A DNA stretch of 64,000 nt. Origin: Lachnospiraceae bacterium (lineage in GTDB: Bacteria > Bacillota > Clostridia > Lachnospirales > Lachnospiraceae). Positions 35,560 to 43,330 of the stretch are shown here, piece after piece. The stretch lies in NCBI GenBank assembly GCA_024690205.1, contig JAILCX010000006.1, positions 31,325 to 95,324 on the forward strand. Direction: 5' to 3'. Both the position numbers and the translations under genes were made by a program. The notes beneath the pieces were generated by a model, which had not been told where the DNA came from, did no database searches, and saw only the letters and a program-made list of their open reading frames with translations. Numbering within the stretch: position 1 is the stretch's first letter; each line of letters begins with the position of its first letter.

Positions 35560-35589
35560 AGTATATATAATATGGCAAAAAAATACAAA
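35560..35589 (-). promoter_or_regulatory. possible apbE promoter inside the divergent gene start
   Basis: Read on the minus strand: TTTGTA (plus 35584-35589), 18-base spacer, TATACT (plus 35560-35565). The predicted start is within a few bases of the apbE ATG (35550). The -35 box lies inside the first codons of the GH25-like gene on the other strand. Confidence 0.45.
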
Positions 35590-36699
35590 GACGATGATGA
35601 ATTCAATAGTTCCGGACACTCACCGAGCCTTCCCGTTCTTGTAACGACGGCCATCGTTTCGGGCGTAGTGCTTGTTATTCTTCTTATCGTACTTGCCACA
35701 AACAAGACCAATTCGGGTAAGAACAATTTTAGGAACAACCAGCTTTTAAATCAGATGAATGCCACTCCCGGAACGGGAGATTATGCTTATGATTCCGGAA
35801 ATAAGGATATAGAAACCTTATATAATGAGCATAAGTTAAGGGCCGAGGATCTTGATATCTGGGATATGTACAGTGAATCGGATTATCAAAAGCCGGAAGA
35901 TGATATGGTTTCATCTCCCGAGGCTACAGCCACATCTGAGGTTTCGCCTTCTCCTTCACATGAACCGGGATCGCTTCTTGACGGATACGAGATCATAGAT
36001 GAATTGACTCCGAATTCCATTAATTTCAAGGACCTGAAATTTGTTGATAATAAGATGTCTTATTACATTAACGGACGAAGAGTTTCTAATCTAGGAGTAA
36101 TGATAAGTGCTGATAACGGAGAGATCAATTTCGGCACATTAAAAAGCAGCGGTGTCGATTTTGTAATGATCAAGGTCGGAAGCCGTGGATATGACAGCGG
36201 GATAATAAATGAGGATGTGAATTTCGAAAAGAACATTAAAGGTGCTTATGATGCCGGATTACCGATAGGATTGTATTTTTGCTCACGCGCCGTAACGGTA
36301 AGAGAGGCTATTGAAGAGGCTGATTTTATAGCAAGCAAGGCATATGATTATAACATCACCTATCCTGTGGCTTATGTTTTTGAAGGCGGTCTGTTTGACA
36401 GATCAAGGACTGATTCCTTAAGTGATACAGAGCTTACAAACATAGCGGATACATTTCTAGATGAAGTTCGTATGAACGGGTATTTCCCCGTGATCTACGG
36501 ATCCGGAAAATTCCTGTTAAATGATATAGACGAAAAAGAACTGCTTTCAAAGTATGATGTTTTTCTGTTTGATGACAATAAGGAAACGGAATTCCCTTAT
36601 CAGTTTAAGATGTGGCAGTACTCTGCCGGTAACGCGACAAAGGGGATGGAAAAACCAGGAGACTATGTTATGAGTCTCGTAAATTATTCCGGAAGATAA
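35572..36699 (+). CDS. membrane-anchored GH25 lysozyme-like protein, active site degraded
   Basis: A 375-residue protein with a short acidic cytosolic start, one membrane helix (about 22-43), a Ser/Thr/Pro-rich spacer (to about 130) and a GH25-type barrel (about 170-375). The closing MWQYSAGN and the VDFVMIKVGSRG strand are typical of GH25. The catalytic positions are not: the usual D-x-S-x-x-Q-G-x-I-D-W reads M177-I-S-A-D-N-G-E-I-N-F, and the D-x-E pair reads V269-F-E271. Only one acid remains, so muramidase activity is doubtful and a peptidoglycan-binding role is possible. No ribosome site precedes the ATG; TATAAT directly abuts it. Confidence 0.75.
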   Translation: MAKKYKDDDEFNSSGHSPSLPVLVTTAIVSGVVLVILLIVLATNKTNSGKNNFRNNQLLNQMNATPGTGDYAYDSGNKDIETLYNEHKLRAEDLDIWDMYSESDYQKPEDDMVSSPEATATSEVSPSPSHEPGSLLDGYEIIDELTPNSINFKDLKFVDNKMSYYINGRRVSNLGVMISADNGEINFGTLKSSGVDFVMIKVGSRGYDSGIINEDVNFEKNIKGAYDAGLPIGLYFCSRAVTVREAIEEADFIASKAYDYNITYPVAYVFEGGLFDRSRTDSLSDTELTNIADTFLDEVRMNGYFPVIYGSGKFLLNDIDEKELLSKYDVFLFDDNKETEFPYQFKMWQYSAGNATKGMEKPGDYVMSLVNYSGR

Positions 36700-36708
36700 A
36701 GGATCCAT

Positions 36709-37512
36709 ATGGCTAATGCGAATCTTCGTGGCGTAAGCACGGCAGTTAAAAAAGACGGAACCACGTATTACAGATCTTCGATAACTCATCAGAACAAGCA
36801 TATCTCGCTTGGCTCTTATGATTCTCCTTTTGATGCTCATCAGGCTTACTGGGAAGCTGCAATCCTTCTTACCAAAAAGGACATGAGCATTTCCGATTAT
36901 AATCCTGACAGAATGCTTGATTACCGCAAATGGGTGATCCTTGTTAATTTCCGTGATAATGATCTTTATATTACGGCTCCTATATATTTAAGACCCAATT
37001 ATTTTGAATATCACCTTTCACCCGGTAATGTGCTTAAGTTTTCTACCGATGATCTTTTCTATTATTCAAAAAAACAGATTATGCAGCGCGGAAGACACTT
37101 TTTCGTTGCCGATTACGGTATGCAGGTCAATATACTGAACAGATACGGAATAAAGAATTATGCCGTTGAGGGACGCGATTTTATCTTTAAGAACGGGGAC
37201 AATATGGATTTCCGTTATGACAATATAAAGATAATCAACTCATACCACGGCGTAACATCCAAGATGACCAAAAACGGTATGAGATATACCGCAAGGATCC
37301 ATATTATAGGTAATTACACTATCGGAAGGTATTATTCCGAAGCCGAGGCAGCGATAGCGTACAACAAAGCTATCGATATATTAAAGTCAAAAGGCGTTAA
37401 CAAAAAGTTTTCCCAGAACTATCTTGCGGATATACCGGCTTCAGAATATGCACGTATATATTCGGAGATCAAAATATCAAAGAAAGTTCTTAATTTTGTT
37501 CCTAAAACATGA
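36709..37512 (+). CDS. protein with two AP2-like DNA-binding domains round an HNH-like remnant
   Basis: A 267-residue soluble basic protein. Two related segments match the AP2/ERF fold pattern: about 7-52 (GVSTAVKKDGTTYYRSSI ... LGSYDSPFDAHQAYWEA) and about 181-228 (GVTSKMTKNGMRYTARI ... IGRYYSEAEAAIAYNKA). Between them, NGDNMDFRYDNIKIIN resembles the second half of an HNH homing-endonuclease site, whose normal pattern is near NGxxxDNRxxNL, but the catalytic histidines are not evident. It may be a domesticated homing-endonuclease relative acting as a DNA-binding regulator. It starts nine bases after the GH25-like gene, so the two are probably co-transcribed. Confidence 0.65.
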   Translation: MANANLRGVSTAVKKDGTTYYRSSITHQNKHISLGSYDSPFDAHQAYWEAAILLTKKDMSISDYNPDRMLDYRKWVILVNFRDNDLYITAPIYLRPNYFEYHLSPGNVLKFSTDDLFYYSKKQIMQRGRHFFVADYGMQVNILNRYGIKNYAVEGRDFIFKNGDNMDFRYDNIKIINSYHGVTSKMTKNGMRYTARIHIIGNYTIGRYYSEAEAAIAYNKAIDILKSKGVNKKFSQNYLADIPASEYARIYSEIKISKKVLNFVPKT

Positions 37513-37518
37513 TATATT
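37490..37518 (+). promoter_or_regulatory. possible thrC promoter
   Basis: TTAATT (37490-37495), 17-base spacer and TATATT (37513-37518) with a TGA extension. The -35 box lies within the end of the AP2-like gene. Leader would be about 30 bases. Confidence 0.4.
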
Positions 37519-37555
37519 GTTAACGAATTTATAAAATATCGTATATGGAGTATTT

Positions 37556-39043
37556 ATGAGCGTTGAATATTTTTCCACCAGATCCAAATCACCCGCCATC
37601 AGTGCATCGAAAGCAATATTAAAAGGTCTTTCCGATGATGGCGGTCTTTTTGTTCCTTCATCGATCCCTGCATTTGAAAAGTCCTTTGAAGAGATGTCAA
37701 AAATGTCTTATAAGGAACTTGCATATGAGGTGATGAAACTTTATCTTTCCGATTTTACAGAGGATGAGCTAAAAAACTGTATCGAAAGAGCATATGATGA
37801 AAAGTTTGATACCGAAGTCATCGCTCCTTTGGTAAGTGCTGACGGTGCATATTATCTTGAACTTTTCCACGGTGCGACAATAGCATTTAAGGATATGGCA
37901 CTTTCAATACTGCCTCATCTTTTGACAACAGCCGCAAAGAAAAATGATATAAAGGATAAGATAGTAATACTTACGGCAACTTCCGGTGATACGGGTAAAG
38001 CAGCTCTTTCCGGATTTGCTGATGTTCCTGGAACCGGGATCATCGTATTTTATCCCAAGAACGGTGTTAGCGCCATTCAGGAAAAGCAGATGGTAACCCA
38101 AAAAGGCAATAATGTTCATGTTGTCGGAATAACCGGAAACTTTGATGATGCCCAGACCGGAGTCAAGAAGATGTTTAACGACAAAGAGCTTGCTGCGGAA
38201 TTACAGGAAAAGGGATACAGATTCTCATCTGCAAATTCCATTAACATAGGAAGACTGGTTCCTCAGATCGTATATTATGTTTATGCTTATGTGACACTTC
38301 TTAAGGAGCAGAAGATAAAGAGCGGCGAAAAGATTAATATTGTGGTTCCGACGGGAAATTTCGGAAACATACTTGCTGCATTTTATGCAAAGAACATGGG
38401 TCTTCCCGTCAAAAAACTCATCTGTGCTTCAAACGAAAATAAAGTATTGTTTGATTTCTTCACAACAGGTGAATATGACAGGAACAGAGAGTTCAAGCTT
38501 ACGAGCTCTCCTTCGATGGATATCCTTATTTCAAGCAACCTTGAAAGACTCATATATTTCATCGCAGGAAACGATTCCGATAAGAATAAAGCTCTTATGG
38601 ATGAGCTTTCATCAACGGGCAAATACACGATAACAGATTCCATGAAGGAAATGCTCGAGCCTTTCGTCGGCGGATTTGCCACGGAAGCGGAGACTGCAAA
38701 AGAGATCCATGATCTTTTTGACAGCACGGGATATGTTATAGATACTCATACAGCCGTGGCTTCACGTGTATACAGACAGTACAGACATGATACAGGCGAT
38801 GATGCCGTTACAGTGATCGCTTCTACGGCAAGCCCTTACAAGTTCACGGGAAGCGTAATGAGAGCGATTGATACCTGCTATGCAGGTCAGAGCGATATGG
38901 ATCTTATCCAGAAGTTGAGCAAGTTATCAGGAACCGAGATACCCAATGCGATAAAGGAGCTTAAGGATGCTCCCGTTTTACATGATATCGTATGTGATAA
39001 AGATGAAATGAAGGAAACGGTCAAAAGATTACTGGAGGCATAA
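37556..39043 (+). CDS. thrC: threonine synthase
   Basis: A 495-residue PLP enzyme converting O-phosphohomoserine to threonine. The opening YFSTRSKSPAISASKAILKGLSDDGGLFVP is the family start (partly shown), the PLP Lys lies in GATIAFKDMALSIL, and ILTATSGDTGKAALSGF is the phosphate-binding loop. Length fits the longer, two-domain type. A response-regulator gene begins on the base after its stop codon, so the two share a transcript though no functional link is known. Confidence 0.96.
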   Translation: MSVEYFSTRSKSPAISASKAILKGLSDDGGLFVPSSIPAFEKSFEEMSKMSYKELAYEVMKLYLSDFTEDELKNCIERAYDEKFDTEVIAPLVSADGAYYLELFHGATIAFKDMALSILPHLLTTAAKKNDIKDKIVILTATSGDTGKAALSGFADVPGTGIIVFYPKNGVSAIQEKQMVTQKGNNVHVVGITGNFDDAQTGVKKMFNDKELAAELQEKGYRFSSANSINIGRLVPQIVYYVYAYVTLLKEQKIKSGEKINIVVPTGNFGNILAAFYAKNMGLPVKKLICASNENKVLFDFFTTGEYDRNREFKLTSSPSMDILISSNLERLIYFIAGNDSDKNKALMDELSSTGKYTITDSMKEMLEPFVGGFATEAETAKEIHDLFDSTGYVIDTHTAVASRVYRQYRHDTGDDAVTVIASTASPYKFTGSVMRAIDTCYAGQSDMDLIQKLSKLSGTEIPNAIKELKDAPVLHDIVCDKDEMKETVKRLLEA

Positions 39044-40369
39044 ATGAAACACATTCTGATGATCGACGACGTTGCGACCAATCTTATATGTGCTGCAGAA
39101 GTTTTAAGAGAAGATTATGAGGTTTCGACTGCCAAGTCAGGCAAGCAGGCTCTTCTGATGCTTGGCGAACTTACGCCCGACCTTATAATGCTTGATATCA
39201 ATATGCCCCAGATGGACGGCTACGAGGTTTTCGCAAAACTCAAGGAAAACCCCGAATGGGCAAAGATACCGGTCATCTTCCTTACGGCCGAATCCGATAT
39301 GGCCAAGGAAGTTAAAGGCCTTTCGATGGGAGCGATGGACTTTATCAGAAAGCCTTTTGATCCCCAGGTAATGAAGACAAGGATCGATAAAGTCCTTTCT
39401 TTAAATGAACAGCGTCTTGAAACGGAAGGTTCCGCAAGGAGAGATTCCCTGACCAATCTTTCAACGAGAAAGACATTTGAAGAGTATTTGTCGAGCGAAG
39501 AGTGCGAAAACGGATATTTCCTTATCCTCGACCTTGATAATTTCAAAAAAGTCAATGATTCATACGGACATGTAGTAGGCGATGCCGTTTTGGTAAAGCT
39601 TGCTTCCGTATTTGAAGAAGTTGTCGGAAACAGGGACAGAGTCTGCAGAATCGGAGGAGATGAGTTTGCGATCTTTATCCCCGGAAAGATCTCGCGTGAT
39701 GAAATCCGCAATACAATAAGAAGACTCATCGCCACTTCGGAATTTGAGATAGGTAATCTTATCGCTGATTATTCCGATTATAAAGTGTCGGTTTCTGTCG
39801 GAATATCATGTAAGCCCGAGGATTCAAAGTCATTCCAGGATCTTTACTCAATGGCCGACAAGGCTTTGTATTTTGTGAAGCAGAATGGAAAGCGTGGTTA
39901 TCATTTTTATGATTCGGAACCCGTAAGCAAGGAAGATGTCGATGCTGAAGATAATATGATCGACCTTATGCAGCTTCAAAGGCTCATATCCGAAACGGAA
40001 ACCAAAGACGGTCCTTATAATGTTGAATCCGAAGGATTTAAAAGGATATACCGTTTTGTCGCAAGATGCATGGACAGAAAGAACCAGGATGTCCAGATAG
40101 TCCTTTTTACCATTAACGGTGTAGATTCCAATTCTCTTGATAAATATAACGAGATCATGAAAACCCTTACTGGTGCCGTTTCAAACTCATTAAGACGCGG
40201 AGACGTGGCTACTGCTTTCGGAAAAGCCCAGTATGTCGTTATTTTGCTTGATGCAAATGAGGAAAACGGCATAAAGGTTGCCGACAGGATAAAGGAAGTA
40301 TTCCATGATGCCGTAAGCAATAAAGATATAACTCTTGTTTATGAAATGAAATCAGTTGAAGGAGCATAG
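39044..40369 (+). CDS. response regulator with GGDEF domain and a second, degenerate GGDEF domain
   Basis: A 441-residue signalling protein. The receiver domain (1-120) has Asp8/Asp9, phospho-acceptor Asp51, Thr81 and Lys103. A diguanylate cyclase domain (about 130-295) has DLDNFKKVNDSYGH and an intact GGDEF at 204-208; the inhibitory RxxD is not at its usual place (NRDR instead). The last 115 residues (about 325-441) look like another GGDEF fold in which the signature is replaced by GKAQY (393-397), yet R384-R-G-D387 stands five residues before it, where an I-site would be. Active c-di-GMP synthesis is likely from the first domain; sensing by the second is inference. No cognate kinase gene is adjacent. 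Confidence 0.9.
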   Translation: MKHILMIDDVATNLICAAEVLREDYEVSTAKSGKQALLMLGELTPDLIMLDINMPQMDGYEVFAKLKENPEWAKIPVIFLTAESDMAKEVKGLSMGAMDFIRKPFDPQVMKTRIDKVLSLNEQRLETEGSARRDSLTNLSTRKTFEEYLSSEECENGYFLILDLDNFKKVNDSYGHVVGDAVLVKLASVFEEVVGNRDRVCRIGGDEFAIFIPGKISRDEIRNTIRRLIATSEFEIGNLIADYSDYKVSVSVGISCKPEDSKSFQDLYSMADKALYFVKQNGKRGYHFYDSEPVSKEDVDAEDNMIDLMQLQRLISETETKDGPYNVESEGFKRIYRFVARCMDRKNQDVQIVLFTINGVDSNSLDKYNEIMKTLTGAVSNSLRRGDVATAFGKAQYVVILLDANEENGIKVADRIKEVFHDAVSNKDITLVYEMKSVEGA

Positions 40370-40376
40370 TTTTTTA

Positions 40377-40405
40377 TTGTAAATGCCCTAAACTCATGTT
40401 AAAAT
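40377..40405 (+). promoter_or_regulatory. pckA promoter
   Basis: TTGTAA (40377-40382), 17-base spacer, TAAAAT (40400-40405) with a TGT extension. Gives a leader of about 60 bases; an AGAAAGAGGTAAAAGT ribosome site ends at the ATG. Confidence 0.6.
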
Positions 40406-40472
40406 GTTATTCGGTCAGTTCATGGGTTACCATTGAACATATAATCAAATTATTTAAGAAAGAGGTAAAAGT

Positions 40473-42086
40473 ATGGCTAATGTTGATTTAAGCAAGTACG
40501 GTATTACCGGTGCTACAGAGATCGTCTACAATCCTTCTTACGAGCAGTTGTTTGAAGAGGAGACAAAGGCAGGTCTTACAGGTTTTGATGTAGGAACTTT
40601 GACAGAACTTGATACTATTAATGTTATGACAGGTGAATTCACAGGACGTTCACCCAAAGATAAGTACATCGTTATGGATGCTAATTCAAAGGACACTGTA
40701 TGGTGGACTTCTGATGCATACAAGAACGATAACCACCCCATGAGCGAAGAAGTTTGGGATAAGGTTAAGGCACTTGCAAAGCAGGAACTTTCAAACAAGA
40801 GACTTTTCGTAGTAGATGCTTTCTGTGGTGCAAATAAGGATACCAGAATTGCGGTTCGTTTCATCATGGAAGTTGCTTGGCAGGCACATTTTGTCAGAAA
40901 CATGTTTATCCAGCCTACTCCCGAAGAAGAAGCTTCATTTGAACCCAATTTCGTTGTTTACACTGCTTCAAAAGCAAAAGTTGACAATTACAAGGAACTG
41001 GGTCTCAATTCAGAGACTTGCGTTGCATTTAATGTATCAAGCCGTGAACAGGTTATCCTTAATACATGGTACGGCGGAGAGATGAAGAAGGGTATGTTCT
41101 CTATGATGAACTACTACCTTCCTCTTAAGGGCATTGCAGCTATGCACTGCTCAGCTAACACAGATATGGAAGGTAAGCATACAGCTATCTTCTTTGGTCT
41201 TTCAGGAACAGGTAAGACAACGCTTTCAACTGATCCCAAGAGACTCCTTATCGGTGATGATGAACACGGTTGGGACGATGAAGGAGTATTTAACTTCGAA
41301 GGCGGATGCTATGCTAAGGTTATCAACCTTGACAAGGAATCTGAACCCGATATCTACAATGCCATAAAGAGAAATGCTCTTTTAGAGAACGTTACTGTTG
41401 ATGCAAACGGAAAGATCGATTTTGCAGACAAGTCCGTAACTGAGAACACCCGAGTTTCTTATCCTATAGAGCATATCGAAAATATAGTTAAGAAAGTAAA
41501 CAAGGTTTCTGCCGGCCCTGCAGCTGATAACGTAATCTTCCTTTCAGCTGATGCATTCGGAGTACTTCCTCCCGTATCAATTCTTGATCCTGAGCAGACA
41601 CAGTACTATTTCCTTTCAGGATTCACAGCAAAGCTTGCAGGAACAGAGCGTGGAATCACAGAGCCCACTCCTACATTCTCTGCTTGCTTCGGTCAGGCAT
41701 TCCTCGAGCTTCATCCTACAAAGTACGGTGAGGAGCTCGTTAAGAAGATGCAGAAGTCAGGAGCTAAAGCTTATCTTGTAAATACAGGATGGAACGGAAC
41801 AGGAAAGAGAATCTCTATTAAGGATACAAGAGGAATCATCGATGCTATCCTTAACGGTGATGTTCTTAAGGCTCCTACAAAGAAGATCCCTTACTTCAAC
41901 TTCGAAGTTCCCACAGAGCTTCCCGGAGTTGATACAAACATCCTCGATCCCAGAGATACATATGCAGATGCATCTGAGTGGGAGACAAAGGCAAAGGATC
42001 TTGCTGGAAGATTCATAAAGAACTTTGCCAAGTACGAGACAAATGATGCCGGTAAGGCACTCGTTAAGGCAGGTCCTCAGCTGTAA
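40473..42086 (+). CDS. pckA: phosphoenolpyruvate carboxykinase (ATP)
   Basis: A 537-residue enzyme interconverting oxaloacetate + ATP and PEP + CO2 + ADP. In fermenting anaerobes it often runs toward oxaloacetate, conserving ATP; that direction is inference here. [14 protein letters not shown], the [12 protein letters not shown]-loop and [20 protein letters not shown] metal-binding region mark the ATP-type enzyme. Own promoter and terminator suggest a single-gene unit. Together with the oxaloacetate-type carboxyltransferase at 20296 it ties PEP/oxaloacetate to the Na+ pump cluster. Confidence 0.98.
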   Translation: MANVDLSKYGITGATEIVYNPSYEQLFEEETKAGLTGFDVGTLTELDTINVMTGEFTGRSPKDKYIVMDANSKDTVWWTSDAYKNDNHPMSEEVWDKVKALAKQELSNKRLFVVDAFCGANKDTRIAVRFIMEVAWQAHFVRNMFIQPTPEEEASFEPNFVVYTASKAKVDNYKELGLNSETCVAFNVSSREQVILNTWYGGEMKKGMFSMMNYYLPLKGIAAMHCSANTDMEGKHTAIFFGLSGTGKTTLSTDPKRLLIGDDEHGWDDEGVFNFEGGCYAKVINLDKESEPDIYNAIKRNALLENVTVDANGKIDFADKSVTENTRVSYPIEHIENIVKKVNKVSAGPAADNVIFLSADAFGVLPPVSILDPEQTQYYFLSGFTAKLAGTERGITEPTPTFSACFGQAFLELHPTKYGEELVKKMQKSGAKAYLVNTGWNGTGKRISIKDTRGIIDAILNGDVLKAPTKKIPYFNFEVPTELPGVDTNILDPRDTYADASEWETKAKDLAGRFIKNFAKYETNDAGKALVKAGPQL

Positions 42087-42102
42087 AAATATGATTGTAT
42101 AA

Positions 42103-42157
42103 TCTGCACGCTTCGGTTATAATTAATATAACCTGAAGCGTGTAGATACTTGTTATT
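42103..42157 (+). terminator. pckA terminator
   Basis: CTGCACGCTTCGGTTAT (from 42104) pairs with ATAACCTGAAGCGTGTAG (to 42145) with one or two irregular pairs, loop of a few bases, then a T-rich stretch (TTGTTATTTTT). Confidence 0.7.
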
Positions 42158-42177
42158 TTTGAATCTACATTTACTTT
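42150..42177 (+). promoter_or_regulatory. possible promoter of the 6S-like RNA
   Basis: TTGTTA (42150-42155), 16-base spacer, TACTTT (42172-42177). Predicted start near 42184, just where the conserved RNA body begins. Confidence 0.4.
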
Positions 42178-42183
42178 AAACGG

Positions 42184-42321
42184 GATTCCTATATTGATGC
42201 GCAACTGTCAGGCCTCCTGCCGAAAGGCTATATGCAGTGGAAGACAACAGTGCATTTGCGGTGACCCACCTAGCCTTGCTAGGAGTCAAAAGACAGGTTC
42301 TATATGTTTTGGGGGTTTAGA
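42184..42321 (+). ncRNA. ssrS: probable 6S RNA
   Basis: A structured, non-coding stretch between pckA and yihY, with its own promoter-like boxes and intrinsic terminator. The outer arms AACTGTC (about 42213) and GACAGGTT (about 42292) pair with one bulge. The 3' half has GGTGACCCACCTAGC followed by a CCTAGC/GCTAGG hairpin and GAGTCAAAAGACAGG, close in layout to the central-bubble 3' strand of 6S RNAs (small hairpin then AAAACU-like run). An inner hairpin is formed by GGCCTCCTGCCGAAAGGCT. 6S RNA binds sigma-A RNA polymerase as a promoter mimic. Family and exact ends are from pattern memory, not a covariance search. Confidence 0.6.
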
Positions 42322-42350
42322 AAAAGACAGCGAAAGCTGTCTTTTCTAAT
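42322..42350 (+). terminator. terminator of the 6S-like RNA
   Basis: AAAAGACAGC (42322-42331), GAAA tetraloop, GCTGTCTTTT (42336-42345), a perfect stem ending in T residues. Confidence 0.9.
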
Positions 42351-42382
42351 TGATAAGCCAAGGCTTTTTGCCGCAGATCCAT

Positions 42383-43279
42383 ATGATAAATAAGATCATA
42401 CGTAAACTCATAAATCTTTTTACGGGCATGTCCAAAAGCAACGTGCCTTCTTTTGCTGCGTCGGTTGCTTTTTATTTTTTTATTTCGATGTTTCCGATAT
42501 TGATGTTCATTTGTGCTCTTATTCCATATCTTCCTTTTACTGAGCCGGAATTCGTAAAGACAGTCAACGAATACCTTCCTGTATATATCCAGGGTATAGC
42601 AACATCACTTATCAATCAGATATACCGGATCACATCCGGATTTCTTCCATTAACTGCAATAATAACCCTCTGGACTGCAGGGATGGGAATCATGTCTTTG
42701 ATCAGAGGTTTAAATGCAGTATATAAAGTAGATGATAATCGTAATTATTTCCTTATAAGAATACTTGGTTCAATATACACGCTTTTATTCATTGCGATTG
42801 TAGGTATCCTTGTGGTACTTGGAGCTTTCGGCAAGATGATCCTTTTAAGTCTTTCATTAAGGCTGCCTCACCTTACGGATTTTTTTTCATGGCTCATTCA
42901 TTTCAGGGCTGTTATCGTTTGGGCTTTGCTTACTATCATTCTTGATCTTGCATATGCTTTTTTGCCCGGCAAAAGGCAAAAGATATTTTACCAGCTTCCC
43001 GGGTCAATGTTAGCTTCACTTGCCTGGTGTCTTACCACATGGGGATTTTCGATATATATCGAGAAATTCAACGGATTTTCAATGTACGGCGGCCTTATGG
43101 GTATAATGATATTTCTTTTCTGGCTTAACATAGGATTTAATCTTGTTATGTTCGGAGCATATTTTAATATGAAACTTAAACCTTATCTTAAAGATGATTC
43201 AGGACAAAACCTTAAGATAAAAGAGGTCAGAAAGAGGATTCTCAATTTGACCGATGATGTTGACAATGACGCAAAATAA
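42383..43279 (+). CDS. YihY/BrkB-family membrane protein
   Basis: A 298-residue membrane protein with about six helices. SFAASVAFYFFISMFPILMF, LWTAGMGIMSLIRGLNAVY and PGSMLASLAWCLTTWGFSIYI are typical of the UPF0761/YihY family (parts shown), once wrongly called RNase BN. Function is not established. The start at 42383 has only a weak ribosome site; ATG 42428 is a possible alternative that would begin MSKSNVPSFAAS. The TTG at 42350 lies in the 6S terminator tail and is rejected. Confidence 0.85.
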   Translation: MINKIIRKLINLFTGMSKSNVPSFAASVAFYFFISMFPILMFICALIPYLPFTEPEFVKTVNEYLPVYIQGIATSLINQIYRITSGFLPLTAIITLWTAGMGIMSLIRGLNAVYKVDDNRNYFLIRILGSIYTLLFIAIVGILVVLGAFGKMILLSLSLRLPHLTDFFSWLIHFRAVIVWALLTIILDLAYAFLPGKRQKIFYQLPGSMLASLAWCLTTWGFSIYIEKFNGFSMYGGLMGIMIFLFWLNIGFNLVMFGAYFNMKLKPYLKDDSGQNLKIKEVRKRILNLTDDVDNDAK

Positions 43280-43330
43280 TAGGAAAATTGAGTAGTTGGA
43301 GAAAAAATAACCTAAGAACGGAGATTTAAC

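Noticed and set aside
40440..40445. TATAAT as the pckA -10 box
   Set aside because: No -35 box at 16-18 bases; the upstream TTGTAA/TAAAAT pair with TG extension fits better.
42184..42321. Cobalamin or other riboswitch controlling yihY
   Set aside because: The element ends in its own strong terminator and its arms fit 6S RNA better; no B12-box or other aptamer core was recognised. Kept as probable 6S RNA.
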